Source: a virus
Strand: one strand, 5' to 3'
IMG/VR virus record: IMGVR_UViG_3300025840_000095
Span: 1 to 37,219 of that record
DNA length: 37,219 nucleotides
The number at the start of each line of letters is the position of its first letter. Positions within the stretch are counted from its first letter, which is position 1. The translations under genes and the position numbers were made by a program. Below are positions 1-6,004 of this stretch, piece by piece. The notes under the pieces are model-generated. The model did not search any database and was not told the DNA's origin. It worked only from the letters and a program-made list of their open reading frames with translations.

Positions 1-2
1 TG

Positions 3-92
3 GATGGGGCAAATTGGCGCGAGACGTGCGAATCGGCTCTGCGCGAGGCCGGCTGGTCGGACGAGCGTATCGCCCGGGAGATGAAGTTCTAG
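3..92 (+). CDS. Short reading frame cut by the left edge, unknown function
   Basis: An open frame runs from the left edge to a TAG at 90-92 and encodes 29 residues after the cut, ending in SDERIAREMKF. It is Arg/Glu-rich and reads like a small helical segment. I do not recognise a family. If the last base of the window (A) is joined to the first two (TG), an ATG appears exactly in this frame, giving a complete 30-residue peptide, although the bases before that ATG hold no good Shine-Dalgarno site. It could equally be the tail of a longer gene truncated by the window. It is followed at once by a GC-rich hairpin. Confidence 0.35.
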   Translation, partial: DGANWRETCESALREAGWSDERIAREMKF

Positions 93-100
93 GCAAGCAT

Positions 101-138
101 CGCCCCCGGGCTCGAGCATTCCGCTCGGGCCCGGGGCG
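101..138. terminator. GC-rich hairpin after the first frame, possible terminator
   Basis: The arm CGCCCCCGGGCTCGAGC is followed by a short ATTCC loop and the near-complement GCTCGGGCCCGGGGCG. The stem is long and GC-rich with about one mismatch. It lies 9 bases after the TAG at 90-92 and before the next gene. There is no T-run, so it may be a Rho-assisted stop or an RNA stabiliser rather than a classical intrinsic terminator. Confidence 0.4.
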
Positions 139-148
139 CGGCTGGTGA

Positions 149-187
149 GATCAGACATGGCGCGGCTTTTGATCAGACATGGCGCGG
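149..187 (+). repeat. Two direct copies of a 17-base motif before the reductase gene
   Basis: GATCAGACATGGCGCGG occurs at 149-165 and again at 171-187, separated by only five bases (CTTTT). Both contain ATGGCG; the first ATG (157) is in frame with the downstream gene, while the second opens only a three-codon frame (M-A-R-stop). The shared core GATCAGACATGG recurs at 1284, 1298 and 1654. It may be a duplicated translation-start segment or a regulator site. Confidence 0.7.
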
Positions 188-216
188 TAGTTTTGCGAGC
201 CAGAAAGGAGAAGAAA

Positions 217-1077
217 TTGATAAATATTGCGAGTTTTAGTGGGGGCAAAGATAGCACCGCCGTAGCCCTCTGGCTCATCGAGCAGGGCATCGATTTTAGG
301 CCTGTGCATTGTGATACGGGCTGGGAGCACCCAGAAACGGAAGAGTATATCAAATACATAAATCAGACGGTTTTCGCAGGTCGCCTAATCGTCTTGAAGA
401 ACCCCAAATATCCGAACGGTATGGTGGACCTCATCCGGAGCAAAGGGTCGTTTCCATCACGCCTTAGACGATTTTGCACCGAGGCTCTCAAGATCGAGCC
501 GCTCCACTCCTACCTTGAAACGCTCGACGACGGAGACATAACCGTTTACCAGGGGATCAGAGCGGACGAGTCTCTGCGCCGATCCAAGATGACGAAATCG
601 GACTGGTCCGACGAAGGCGGCGGCTACCGCATCGAGCGTCCCATCTTTAACTGGTCGGCTGACGAGGTTTTCGCGATCCACAAACGCCACGGCGTCAAGC
701 CAAACCCTCTCTATTTGCAGAACGCGGGACGGGTGGGTTGTGCTCCGTGCATAATGGTCTCCCTGCGCGAGTTGAAGGCGCTTCTCATTTCAGATCCGAC
801 GCTTGAGGATCGGTTAGTTGCGCTGGAAAATTTCGTAAACACACAGGGCAAGCACGCGGACAAGGTGCGGGACGAAGGGTATTGCTTCACTTTCTTCGCT
901 CCTGGCAAGATCCCCGACCGTTTTTGCACGGGCAGGCACAGGAAAAGGTCGACCGGCGAGGTTGTGCCCATGCCTACCGCTAAAGACGTGTGCGAGTACG
1001 TTCGGCGCACACAAGTCGAGCAATTGCCCCTGGCAACGACGCCCGCCTGCTTGTCCGTCTACAATCTGTGTGAGTGA
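217..1077 (+). CDS. Phosphoadenylyl-sulfate (PAPS) reductase-like ATP-pyrophosphatase family protein
   Basis: Encodes 286 residues of the PAPS reductase/N-type ATP-PPase fold. The PP-loop SGGKDS is at residues 8-13, followed by an HCDTGWEHPET strand-turn, RFCTEALKI around residue 87, a GCAPC pair (Cys175/Cys178) and a C-terminal cysteine pair (Cys278/Cys285, ending YNLCE). In related phage proteins these cysteines look suited to an Fe-S cluster or metal. I choose the TTG at 217 because AAAGGAG lies at 204-210, six bases upstream; in-frame ATGs at 145 and 157 are further up but lack such a site. Members act on sulfur transfer or nucleotide activation, including DNA phosphorothioation (DndC-like) in some hosts; the phage substrate is unknown. 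The stop overlaps a GTG of the next frame, and a DNA methyltransferase lies nearby, so a DNA or tRNA modification role is an inference. Confidence 0.85.
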   Translation: MINIASFSGGKDSTAVALWLIEQGIDFRPVHCDTGWEHPETEEYIKYINQTVFAGRLIVLKNPKYPNGMVDLIRSKGSFPSRLRRFCTEALKIEPLHSYLETLDDGDITVYQGIRADESLRRSKMTKSDWSDEGGGYRIERPIFNWSADEVFAIHKRHGVKPNPLYLQNAGRVGCAPCIMVSLRELKALLISDPTLEDRLVALENFVNTQGKHADKVRDEGYCFTFFAPGKIPDRFCTGRHRKRSTGEVVPMPTAKDVCEYVRRTQVEQLPLATTPACLSVYNLCE

Positions 1078-1115
1078 AGACAGGCCCATATAAAAGCAGA
1101 CGAGGATTCCCAGCA

Positions 1116-1274
1116 ATGGGTCGAGGGTTGCGAGAGAGGCAGAGTAGCGAGGCGGGCAGCAACTGCCCGGAGGACGGCGGCTGCGACTGGCAGTGTCGCA
1201 TTTGCGGTTTCCCCGTTCTTAGCGGGGACGAAAACGAACTACCGCCTGTTTGTCCCAGGTGCGGGGCGGAGTAG
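1116..1274 (+). CDS. Small zinc-ribbon protein
   Basis: A 52-residue protein with CRIC and CPRC knuckles about 20 residues apart, typical of a rubredoxin-like zinc ribbon. The frame is open from a GTG at 1074 that overlaps the reductase stop, but ATG 1116 has GAGGA at 1102-1106 with a nine-base spacer and is the better start. It resembles the product of 1306-1458 in layout (CRxC, a short acidic hydrophobic loop, then CPxCG), so the two look like tandem paralogues. Such ribbons usually bind nucleic acid or a protein partner; no specific function can be assigned. Confidence 0.65.
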   Translation: MGRGLRERQSSEAGSNCPEDGGCDWQCRICGFPVLSGDENELPPVCPRCGAE

Positions 1275-1283
1275 GCGGCTAGT

Positions 1284-1310
1284 GATCAGACATGGAGGAT
1301 CAGACATGGC
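1284..1310 (+). repeat. Two copies of the GATCAGACATGG motif at the start of a zinc-ribbon gene
   Basis: Copies at 1284-1295 and 1298-1309 are nearly back to back. The second supplies the ATG (1306) of the next gene, and the end of the first supplies its GGAGG Shine-Dalgarno site at 1294-1298, seven bases upstream. The repeat therefore forms the whole initiation region of the small gene. Confidence 0.7.
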
Positions 1311-1458
1311 CGAAGAGGCTGACAAACAGAAACCGGAGCCACGCAAGCCGGGGTTCCACGATTCGGATTTCGGGTGCCGCTGGTGCGGCGTGATTATTTT
1401 GGACGAGGATCTGCCGGAGGAATGGCCGCTGGTCTGCCCGCAGTGCGGAAAAGGGTAG
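1306..1458 (+). CDS. Tiny zinc-ribbon protein, paralogue of the upstream one
   Basis: A 50-residue frame starting MAEEADKQKP and carrying CRWCG and CPQCG knuckles around an acidic loop (ILDEDLPEEW). The ATG at 1306 follows GGAGG at 1294-1298 with a seven-base spacer, a strong initiation site. Its spacing and loop match the 52-residue protein just upstream, suggesting duplication. The gene ends eight bases before the stop of the convergent gene on the other strand, with no terminator between them. Function unknown; a zinc-stabilised nucleic acid or protein adaptor is the likely class. Confidence 0.65.
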   Translation: MAEEADKQKPEPRKPGFHDSDFGCRWCGVIILDEDLPEEWPLVCPQCGKG

Positions 1459-1465
1459 GGAGAGC

Positions 1466-1663
1466 TTAGGGGTAGCGGTCCCATTTCCGGGGCCGCCCCC
1501 AGGCTCCCCGCTCGCGGGCGTTTTCCATGCGGGTCTGTAAGTCGCAGGCCCTGCACAGGTCGGGGTCGCGGCCTGCCGTGTGCCTTTGGAGTTGCACCGA
1601 ACAGAGCCGGCATATCCAGGAAGACAGGTCAGGGTCAGGATCGGGGTGGATCTGATCAGACAT
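1466..1663 (-). CDS. Small zinc-finger protein at the end of the leftward operon
   Basis: Encodes 65 residues beginning MSDQIHPDPDPDLSSW, then CRLC and CRAC knuckles separated by about 16 residues, and a basic tail ending RPRKWDRYP. The CxxC-x(n)-CxxC layout fits a small zinc ribbon or treble clef. Its ATG overlaps the last codons of the methyltransferase gene by eight bases, so it is translationally coupled and is the last gene of the leftward operon. The start codon falls inside the fifth copy of the GATCAGACATGG motif, read here on the opposite strand. Confidence 0.6.
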   Translation of the reverse strand: MSDQIHPDPDPDLSSWICRLCSVQLQRHTAGRDPDLCRACDLQTRMENARERGAWGRPRKWDRYP

Positions 1664-1665
1664 GG
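1654..1665 (+). repeat. Fifth copy of the GATCAGACATGG motif
   Basis: The copy lies in the same orientation as the other four but here belongs to the start (ATG at 1663, minus strand) of a leftward gene, so its role cannot simply be to supply an ATG on the plus strand. It is extended on the left to the palindrome TCTGATCAGA (1651-1660). Confidence 0.65.
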
Positions 1666-2690
1666 CGCTCTACCTCCTCTATGCGCCGACCAATCCAGCG
1701 CACCACGTTGCAAGCCATCGAGTTTCCGAGGGCTTTGTACCTCGGGCCATCCGGGCAGTCGTCGGGCTTCCTTCCGCGCCAAGCAATCCGGGTGTAGTCG
1801 TCCGGAAACCCTTGAAGCCGTTCGCACTCGCGTGGAGTAAGTCGGCGCACGGCGTCTCCGTTCTGCAAGGCCATGGAGTGTCCGTCCGTATCCAGCGGGC
1901 CGCTGATCGGTCCATATTGAACCACGTCAGATTGCCGAGCGTCGAACGCATGGCATAACACAACGACCGTGCTCAAGGAATTTTCCGGGAGAGGCCCTTT
2001 GGCATCTCTCGCGCACAGTGTAACTGCGGGATCGTGCGAGACGGCTACGCACGCTTGGTCACCTCGCGCAGTGCCCTCAGAAGAAACTCCGGCATCTTGC
2101 TGCTTCGCCGCTCGGCGCGGCGGAGGATGCCCGCCGCTGCGCGAGGACTCAAAAAGTACCGCTGCGGCACGTCGCCAGTCTCCAGAATGTCCAACAACGA
2201 AGACACGCCTCCGTCGCTGCGGGACGGCGCGAGGGTAACCGTCCACTCGCACGAATTGAGCGTCCAGCACTCTGTAGGCGAACCCATACCCGAGTTCGCC
2301 CAGCGCCCCGACAAAGGAACCAAAGTCCCGTCCTCTTCCCGATGACAGAACCCCAGGGACGTTTTCCCAGAGGATCCACCGAGGCCGTAGTCTCGAAGCA
2401 AGCCGGAGATACTCGAGCGCCAGGTTGCCACGTTCGTCAGCCAATCCTCCTCGGAGTCCGGCGACGCTAAACGATTGACAGGGCGTTCCTCCAACCAGAA
2501 GTTCAATTGCGTCATGGTCTCCTTCTTCAATTTCGCGGAAGTCCCCGCGAAGAGGCACGTCCGGGTAGTGGTGCTGGAGGACCGCCCTCGGGAAAGGGTC
2601 GATCTCGGACAGGAATGCCGCACGCCAGCCTAGAGGCTGCCACGCCACGCTCGCAGCCTCGATCCCGCTACAGACAGAGCCGAAGATCAC
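1656..2690 (-). CDS. DNA (cytosine-5-)-methyltransferase
   Basis: A 344-residue C5-cytosine methyltransferase that transfers a methyl group from S-adenosylmethionine to cytosine in DNA. All main motifs are visible: motif I GSVCSGIEAAS (4-14), motif IV GGTPCQSFS with catalytic Cys71, motif VI WENVPG (108-113), motif VIII QRRRRVFVVG (158-167), the variable target-recognition stretch (about 170-290), motif IX LTPRECERLQGFP and motif X YKALGNSMA near the end. The start is GTG at 2690, overlapping the upstream stop as GTGA. No restriction enzyme is adjacent, so this is an orphan enzyme that probably protects phage DNA from host restriction or marks it for packaging or regulation. Target sequence unknown. 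Confidence 0.93.
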   Translation of the reverse strand: MIFGSVCSGIEAASVAWQPLGWRAAFLSEIDPFPRAVLQHHYPDVPLRGDFREIEEGDHDAIELLVGGTPCQSFSVAGLRGGLADERGNLALEYLRLASRLRPRWILWENVPGVLSSGRGRDFGSFVGALGELGYGFAYRVLDAQFVRVDGYPRAVPQRRRRVFVVGHSGDWRRAAAVLFESSRSGGHPPPRRAAKQQDAGVSSEGTARGDQACVAVSHDPAVTLCARDAKGPLPENSLSTVVVLCHAFDARQSDVVQYGPISGPLDTDGHSMALQNGDAVRRLTPRECERLQGFPDDYTRIAWRGRKPDDCPDGPRYKALGNSMACNVVRWIGRRIEEVERHV

Positions 2691-2950
2691 TTCTTCTTCG
2701 GTCTCCCTCCGGCTCCCTGCCGGGCCCGGTTACGGGACGGGGCCTCGAGGACCATCCTCCCTGACTTGGTATGGCTCAGGTCCGGTCCGCCTTTGCCTGC
2801 GATGCCGCGCCGCCGGCGCTCCGTCCATCGCTCCTGGCTGGCGGCTTTAACGCTCGGCTTCTTGTTGAGCTGGCGCTGGTAGGCGTTCTTCTTTGCTCGC
2901 GCTTCTGGGTTGGCTGCGTAGTATTTCGCGGACTTCTTTTTTGCGGGCAC
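2687..2950 (-). CDS. Small basic conserved phage protein
   Basis: An 87-residue, very basic protein starting at GTG 2950, which has GAGGAG five to six bases upstream. Visible features are an AKYYAANPEAR...KKNAYQRQLNKK helix-rich N half and a C half with GGPDLSHTKSG and SRNRARQG, ending GRPKKK. I recall this arrangement from many small phage proteins; the second half resembles an HNH-like zone (DxxHxxGG) that lacks catalytic histidines, but I cannot confirm relationship. The gene sits inside the operon, overlaps the zinc-finger gene upstream by about 100 bases in another frame and overlaps the methyltransferase start as GTGA. Likely DNA-binding by charge. Confidence 0.6.
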   Translation of the reverse strand: MPAKKKSAKYYAANPEARAKKNAYQRQLNKKPSVKAASQERWTERRRRGIAGKGGPDLSHTKSGRMVLEAPSRNRARQGAGGRPKKK

Positions 2951-3242
2951 GGTATCTCCTCGATGCCTCGGTGCGTTGCTGCGCGAGCTTTGCTCGCGCC
3001 TCTGGCGACTTGCGGCGGCGGTGCGCCTTGATTCGGCACCCGGCACCGCAGTACCTCTGACTGCTCCTCGCCCCTTCGACTAAGGGCACCTTGCAGTGTC
3101 GACAAGTCCTGTTGGACTTCGGCAGCGGCGCTCCCCGGTGCGATCGGACCCGACAATTGGCGGAGCAGAACCGCGCCTGTGGCCTTCGCCCGGGCCCGAT
3201 CGGCCCCGCACAGTACGCACAATGTTTCGCGTTGCGTTTCAT
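2847..3242 (-). CDS. Protein with two treble-clef-like zinc fingers
   Basis: Encodes 131 residues from ATG 3242 (MKRNAKHCAYC). Two similar units follow: CAYC...FCSANCRVRSHR and CRHC...YCGAGCRIKAHRRR, each about 30 residues, resembling plant-type or HNH-derived treble clefs with CxxC...CxxxC spacing. The C-terminal half is a long Arg/Lys/Glu/Ala helix that overlaps the next gene in another frame. The repeat suggests internal duplication. DNA or RNA binding is likely. A perfect TATAAT lies seven bases upstream of the ATG on this strand, so the gene may also be read from its own leaderless transcript. Confidence 0.6.
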   Translation of the reverse strand: MKRNAKHCAYCAGPIGPGRRPQARFCSANCRVRSHRGAPLPKSNRTCRHCKVPLVEGARSSQRYCGAGCRIKAHRRRKSPEARAKLAQQRTEASRRYRARKKEVREILRSQPRSASKEERLPAPAQQEAER

Positions 3243-3249
3243 GATCTGC

Positions 3250-3278
3250 ATTATACAGCGGGCAACGCAACGCAACAA
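3250..3278 (-). promoter_or_regulatory. Candidate sigma70-type promoter inside the leftward operon
   Basis: On the minus strand TTGTTG (3278-3273) is followed by 17 bases and a perfect TATAAT (3255-3250). The expected start of transcription, about seven bases on, falls at the A of ATG 3242, so the transcript would be leaderless. The elements lie within and at the end of the upstream 86-residue gene, so they may be fortuitous. Confidence 0.35.
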
Positions 3279-3511
3279 GCGTCGCAGATGAAGGCCACAA
3301 CCGTTCGGTCCGGGCTATCGGCCAGACATCTTGTGCATTGGCCCGGTTGCCAGTGTACGTCTGCGCGGCCCTGCGCTGCGTCGCGCCGAACGCTTCGGCG
3401 GAACTCTGCCAGCGCCGCCTTCCCCTGCGCCCAGGTGGCGGGGGAGGGGGCCGAAACCCCCTCCTCTACCACTTGACCACCCAGAGCCTCGGCGATCTCG
3501 AGGTCGGTCAC
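3251..3511 (-). CDS. Small CxxC-containing protein, unknown function
   Basis: An 86-residue protein from GTG 3511, whose codon overlaps the upstream stop as GTGA. The N-terminal part (TDLEIAEALGG...) is predicted helical; the C-terminal part carries CTRC, then about 14 residues later CDACC, a zinc-ribbon-like pair. It stops at 3251, eight bases before the next gene's ATG. Tight coupling on both sides places it in the replication operon; I do not recognise a family. Confidence 0.6.
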   Translation of the reverse strand: MTDLEIAEALGGQVVEEGVSAPSPATWAQGKAALAEFRRSVRRDAAQGRADVHWQPGQCTRCLADSPDRTVVAFICDACCVALPAV

Positions 3512-3810
3512 GGGATCTTGATCCTGACCCCGTTGGTGAGACCGCCCGGGCCCTGCACGCGAGCCGAATAAAGGACGATCGTCTTGCCGACCCACTGCTC
3601 TGTCTCGTCGCCGAACGCTTCGGCCAGCGCGAACGCGTTGGTCTTGTTGCAGATGAGTGCCTGCTGGCACTCCTCGAAACGGAGAACGAACTTCTTTTCC
3701 CCGTCCGCCAGCGTCTCCATCGCCCCGTCGGCGATGACGAACATTTCTTCCTTGTCCCCGAAGTCAGCGGCTTTGAAATACGTCCCGGGAAATGCCTGTT
3801 TGATGTCCAT
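3508..3810 (-). CDS. Conserved phage protein of about 100 residues, OB-like candidate
   Basis: A 100-residue protein starting MDIKQAFPGTYFKAADFG, with alternating strands (EEMFVIADG, KKFVLRFEE), a CNKTNAFALAEAFGD helix, then EQWVGKTIVLY and a GVRIKIP end. This pattern is familiar from small phage proteins encoded next to primase-helicase genes; the strand-rich profile would suit an OB-like or beta-barrel fold that binds a nucleic acid or replication partner, but that is inference. AGAGGA lies about 11 bases upstream of the ATG. The 54-base gap to the primase gene is the longest in this operon. Confidence 0.65.
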   Translation of the reverse strand: MDIKQAFPGTYFKAADFGDKEEMFVIADGAMETLADGEKKFVLRFEECQQALICNKTNAFALAEAFGDETEQWVGKTIVLYSARVQGPGGLTNGVRIKIP

Positions 3811-3864
3811 TTGTGTTTGATTCCTCTGTTTGAGTTGCGTTGAAAGTTTCAGCTTCAGGTCCGG

Positions 3865-5709
3865 CTATAAAAGTTGCTGCGAGGCGGCCTCCTTCCTGTC
3901 GAGCCAGAGCGCGTCCCCCTCGGTCAAAAGGACGCGCAGGATACGATGTTCGCGAACGGTGTCGTCGAAGAGCCGCCGTGATAGGCGCATCTGCGACTTC
4001 GCAAGAGCGAAAGCCTCTTCGGGCGTAGCCGGCGTGGCAAACGCTTCGAGCACCGTGCGGATCTGCTTCTCGCGCAGCGGTGAGTGCTTACGACTGCGCA
4101 CCACCCACTCGCCCGCATCGAAGTCCGCTTGCAGGACCGCGACGGTGTCGGGAAGGCGGCCTGTAGCTTGGATCGTGCGGCGCGTGTCTTCGCTGTCGCC
4201 GGGCGAAGAGAACTGCATAATCACGTCCGCCGCCCCCGCGAACGAGCTTGCCCCGCGCATCGCGCCGACCCCCCCGGCGTCGGAGTCCTTCTTGCTGTGC
4301 GCTGTGAGCACTACGGCAAGCCCACGATTGGTCAGCCTTGCGAGGGACTTCGCGAACCGCACCATCTCCGCGTTATCGTTTTCGTTCTCGATTGGCGCGA
4401 TGCCGGTCGAGGTGTCGAAGACCACCATTTGCGCTCGGGCCCGCTCTGCCTCGAGCAGCACCGTGTCGAGGTGCATTTCCCATTCGGGCCAGATTCCGAA
4501 GTGCGGGCGGGCATAGACGTAGAAGCTCGACCCCAGGCCGATATCCTCGCGCCGCTGTATCCAATTCTGCTCACCCTCCTCGGAGCAAAACAGCACAGGC
4601 GTAGAGGCGATTGGCGTCCCCAAAAACTCGACTGCGCCTTCATGCATTGCGCGGCACAGGTAGGCGAGGAGCGTCGTCTTCCCGGCTTTCGGGGGCGCGT
4701 GCAAGATCGTGAGAGCGCCGGGCGCGATGTATCCCTTCCACAGGTAGGGCTCGGCCTCGGGCAGGACCAGCCGGGTGATTGGCACATACAGCCCGGGCTC
4801 TTCTTCTTCCTCCTCAGTATCCTCGCCGGGATCCCTCTCGACGCTGGGCTCGACCGGGGGCACCTCAAACGGCACTACGTCCTCTGCACTGGCAACTCGC
4901 TGTCCGGCGATCCGCAGAAGCTCGTCCATGCGGGAGAAGATCGACGCGCAAGAGCCGTGGTGGCACTGGAAGGCTACCTTCCCGTCGTCTGTGACGAACA
5001 GGAAGCTATGGGTCGGCTTCGTGTCTGTGCCGTGCTCATGGGCGCGGGGGCAGGGGACCAACGCTTTTGCTGCGGCCTCGCCTTTGTCCTCGTCGAGCCG
5101 CAGCACCATGCCTGCTCTTAGGAGTAGTGCGTACTCCGGGCTGCGGATCAGAATTTCGTGCCGCTTGCCGCCCGCCTGGTCGATCGAGGGCTCTGGTGTT
5201 GCGGCTAGTGATAGCAGCGAAGCGGGCGCGGGCGGGGCGTCCCAGGGCATCAGGGAGTCAGGGGCCCAGGAGTAGTGCAGGCGGCGGTTGTCGCCACCCC
5301 GCACGATCGACGGCGGGGCAAGGACGTAGCCGCCCTGCGCCTTCACGTCGATGGCTTCGAGCGCCGTGCTTCTACGAGTCTCGCCGGGCGGCAGGCGGTA
5401 GTAGTAGTGCCGCCCCCCGCGACCGGTAATCGCCACGCAGCCGCTCAAATCCGAGCCGACCAGACGGGCTAGATCGTCGGCGGTGGACCCCTTGTAGGAG
5501 TCCACGTCTACGACGATGAGCCCGCCCGGTAGGCCCGTGACGATGCCGACGTTGCCGTCGGGCTCGTCCCCCCACCACCTCCGCACCACATCCACATCCG
5601 TCGAGGCGTCGTTCCACCCGTGGCTGTCGGCCCGAGGCAGCTTGCCCCGGGGCCGCAGCGCGATGACGGACACCCCGTGCTCGACTAGGTCGAGCGCCGC
5701 CCGGAGCAT
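3865..5709 (-). CDS. Bifunctional primase-polymerase and RecA-like helicase
   Basis: A 614-residue replication protein. Residues 1-170 form an archaeo-eukaryotic-type prim-pol domain: LIVVDVDS with metal ligands Asp68 and Asp70, then GRGGRHYYYR with His101. Residues about 218-256 hold a Cys/His cluster (CPRAHEHG, CHHGSC) like a primase zinc site. An acidic linker (290-305) leads to a RecA/RepA-like ATPase with Walker A APPKAGKTT (338-346), Walker B MVVFDT (Asp432) and LTAHSKKDSDAGG. It should make primers and unwind the fork at the phage origin. The ATG overlaps the upstream TGA by one base. No phage DNA polymerase gene is visible, so a host polymerase probably extends from here. Confidence 0.92.
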   Translation of the reverse strand: MLRAALDLVEHGVSVIALRPRGKLPRADSHGWNDASTDVDVVRRWWGDEPDGNVGIVTGLPGGLIVVDVDSYKGSTADDLARLVGSDLSGCVAITGRGGRHYYYRLPPGETRRSTALEAIDVKAQGGYVLAPPSIVRGGDNRRLHYSWAPDSLMPWDAPPAPASLLSLAATPEPSIDQAGGKRHEILIRSPEYALLLRAGMVLRLDEDKGEAAAKALVPCPRAHEHGTDTKPTHSFLFVTDDGKVAFQCHHGSCASIFSRMDELLRIAGQRVASAEDVVPFEVPPVEPSVERDPGEDTEEEEEEPGLYVPITRLVLPEAEPYLWKGYIAPGALTILHAPPKAGKTTLLAYLCRAMHEGAVEFLGTPIASTPVLFCSEEGEQNWIQRREDIGLGSSFYVYARPHFGIWPEWEMHLDTVLLEAERARAQMVVFDTSTGIAPIENENDNAEMVRFAKSLARLTNRGLAVVLTAHSKKDSDAGGVGAMRGASSFAGAADVIMQFSSPGDSEDTRRTIQATGRLPDTVAVLQADFDAGEWVVRSRKHSPLREKQIRTVLEAFATPATPEEAFALAKSQMRLSRRLFDDTVREHRILRVLLTEGDALWLDRKEAASQQLL

Positions 5710-5897
5710 CAGCTAGTCGGGGCAATGGGCCGTGGGACGCTCTGTCCGATCGTGGCAACGCACGCGCCGCAGAGGTGTAGCTCCTCGTAGGACGTCGTCC
5801 TGCGAGCAAAACCCTCCCACCCCTCGGGCGGGTCTTCGTATTTCTCCTTCTGCGCGACCTTCGCCGCGCAACCGTCGCATCTCCACCACACCGACAC
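5709..5897 (-). CDS. Small zinc-ribbon protein leading the replication operon
   Basis: About 62 residues with CDGC near the N terminus and CGAC about 33 residues later, a compact zinc ribbon. The frame is open to an ATG at 5957, but that upstream part runs through the tRNA-derived attachment site; GTG 5897 follows GGAGG by four bases and is preferred, with GTG 5891 as an alternative. Its stop shares one base with the primase start, so the two are coupled. It may help the primase bind DNA, by position only. Confidence 0.6.
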   Translation of the reverse strand: MSVWWRCDGCAAKVAQKEKYEDPPEGWEGFARRTTSYEELHLCGACVATIGQSVPRPIAPTS

Positions 5898-5929
5898 ACA
5901 GCCTCCATTGGACCTCCCCTGACCCCCGG

Positions 5930-5973
5930 TTTGTGGCTCCGGGGGTCGCGGGTTCAAGTCCCGTCACTCACCC
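5930..5973 (+). other. attP core: 3' half of a tRNA-His gene
   Basis: The sequence reads as a tRNA-His from the anticodon loop to the discriminator: loop TTGTGGC with anticodon GTG (5932-5938 region), the 3' anticodon strand TCCGG, a T-arm GCGGG-TTCAAGT-CCCGT (5949-5964), acceptor strand CACTCAC (5965-5971) and C73. The 5' half of a tRNA is absent; upstream bases do not form a D-arm, and position 31 no longer pairs with 39. The match ends after C74, where CCA would be expected but CTA is seen. Lying about 30 bases from the integrase stop, this is the classic signature of a phage that integrates into the 3' end of a tRNA and rebuilds it. Confidence 0.88.
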
Positions 5974-6004
5974 TAAGAAGAGAACACTATGGATGACGAC
6001 AGAG

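Noticed and set aside
3437-3480. Sequence on the minus strand resembling a tRNA D-arm and anticodon arm (GGTCAAGTGGTAGAGG followed by a GC stem)
   Set aside because: No T-arm (GGTTC) or acceptor pairing follows, the loop is not seven bases, and the stretch is coding for the 86-residue protein.
5898-5957. ATG-initiated longer form of the zinc-ribbon protein at 5709
   Set aside because: The extra residues would be encoded by the tRNA-derived attP, and GTG 5897 has a GGAGG nearby.
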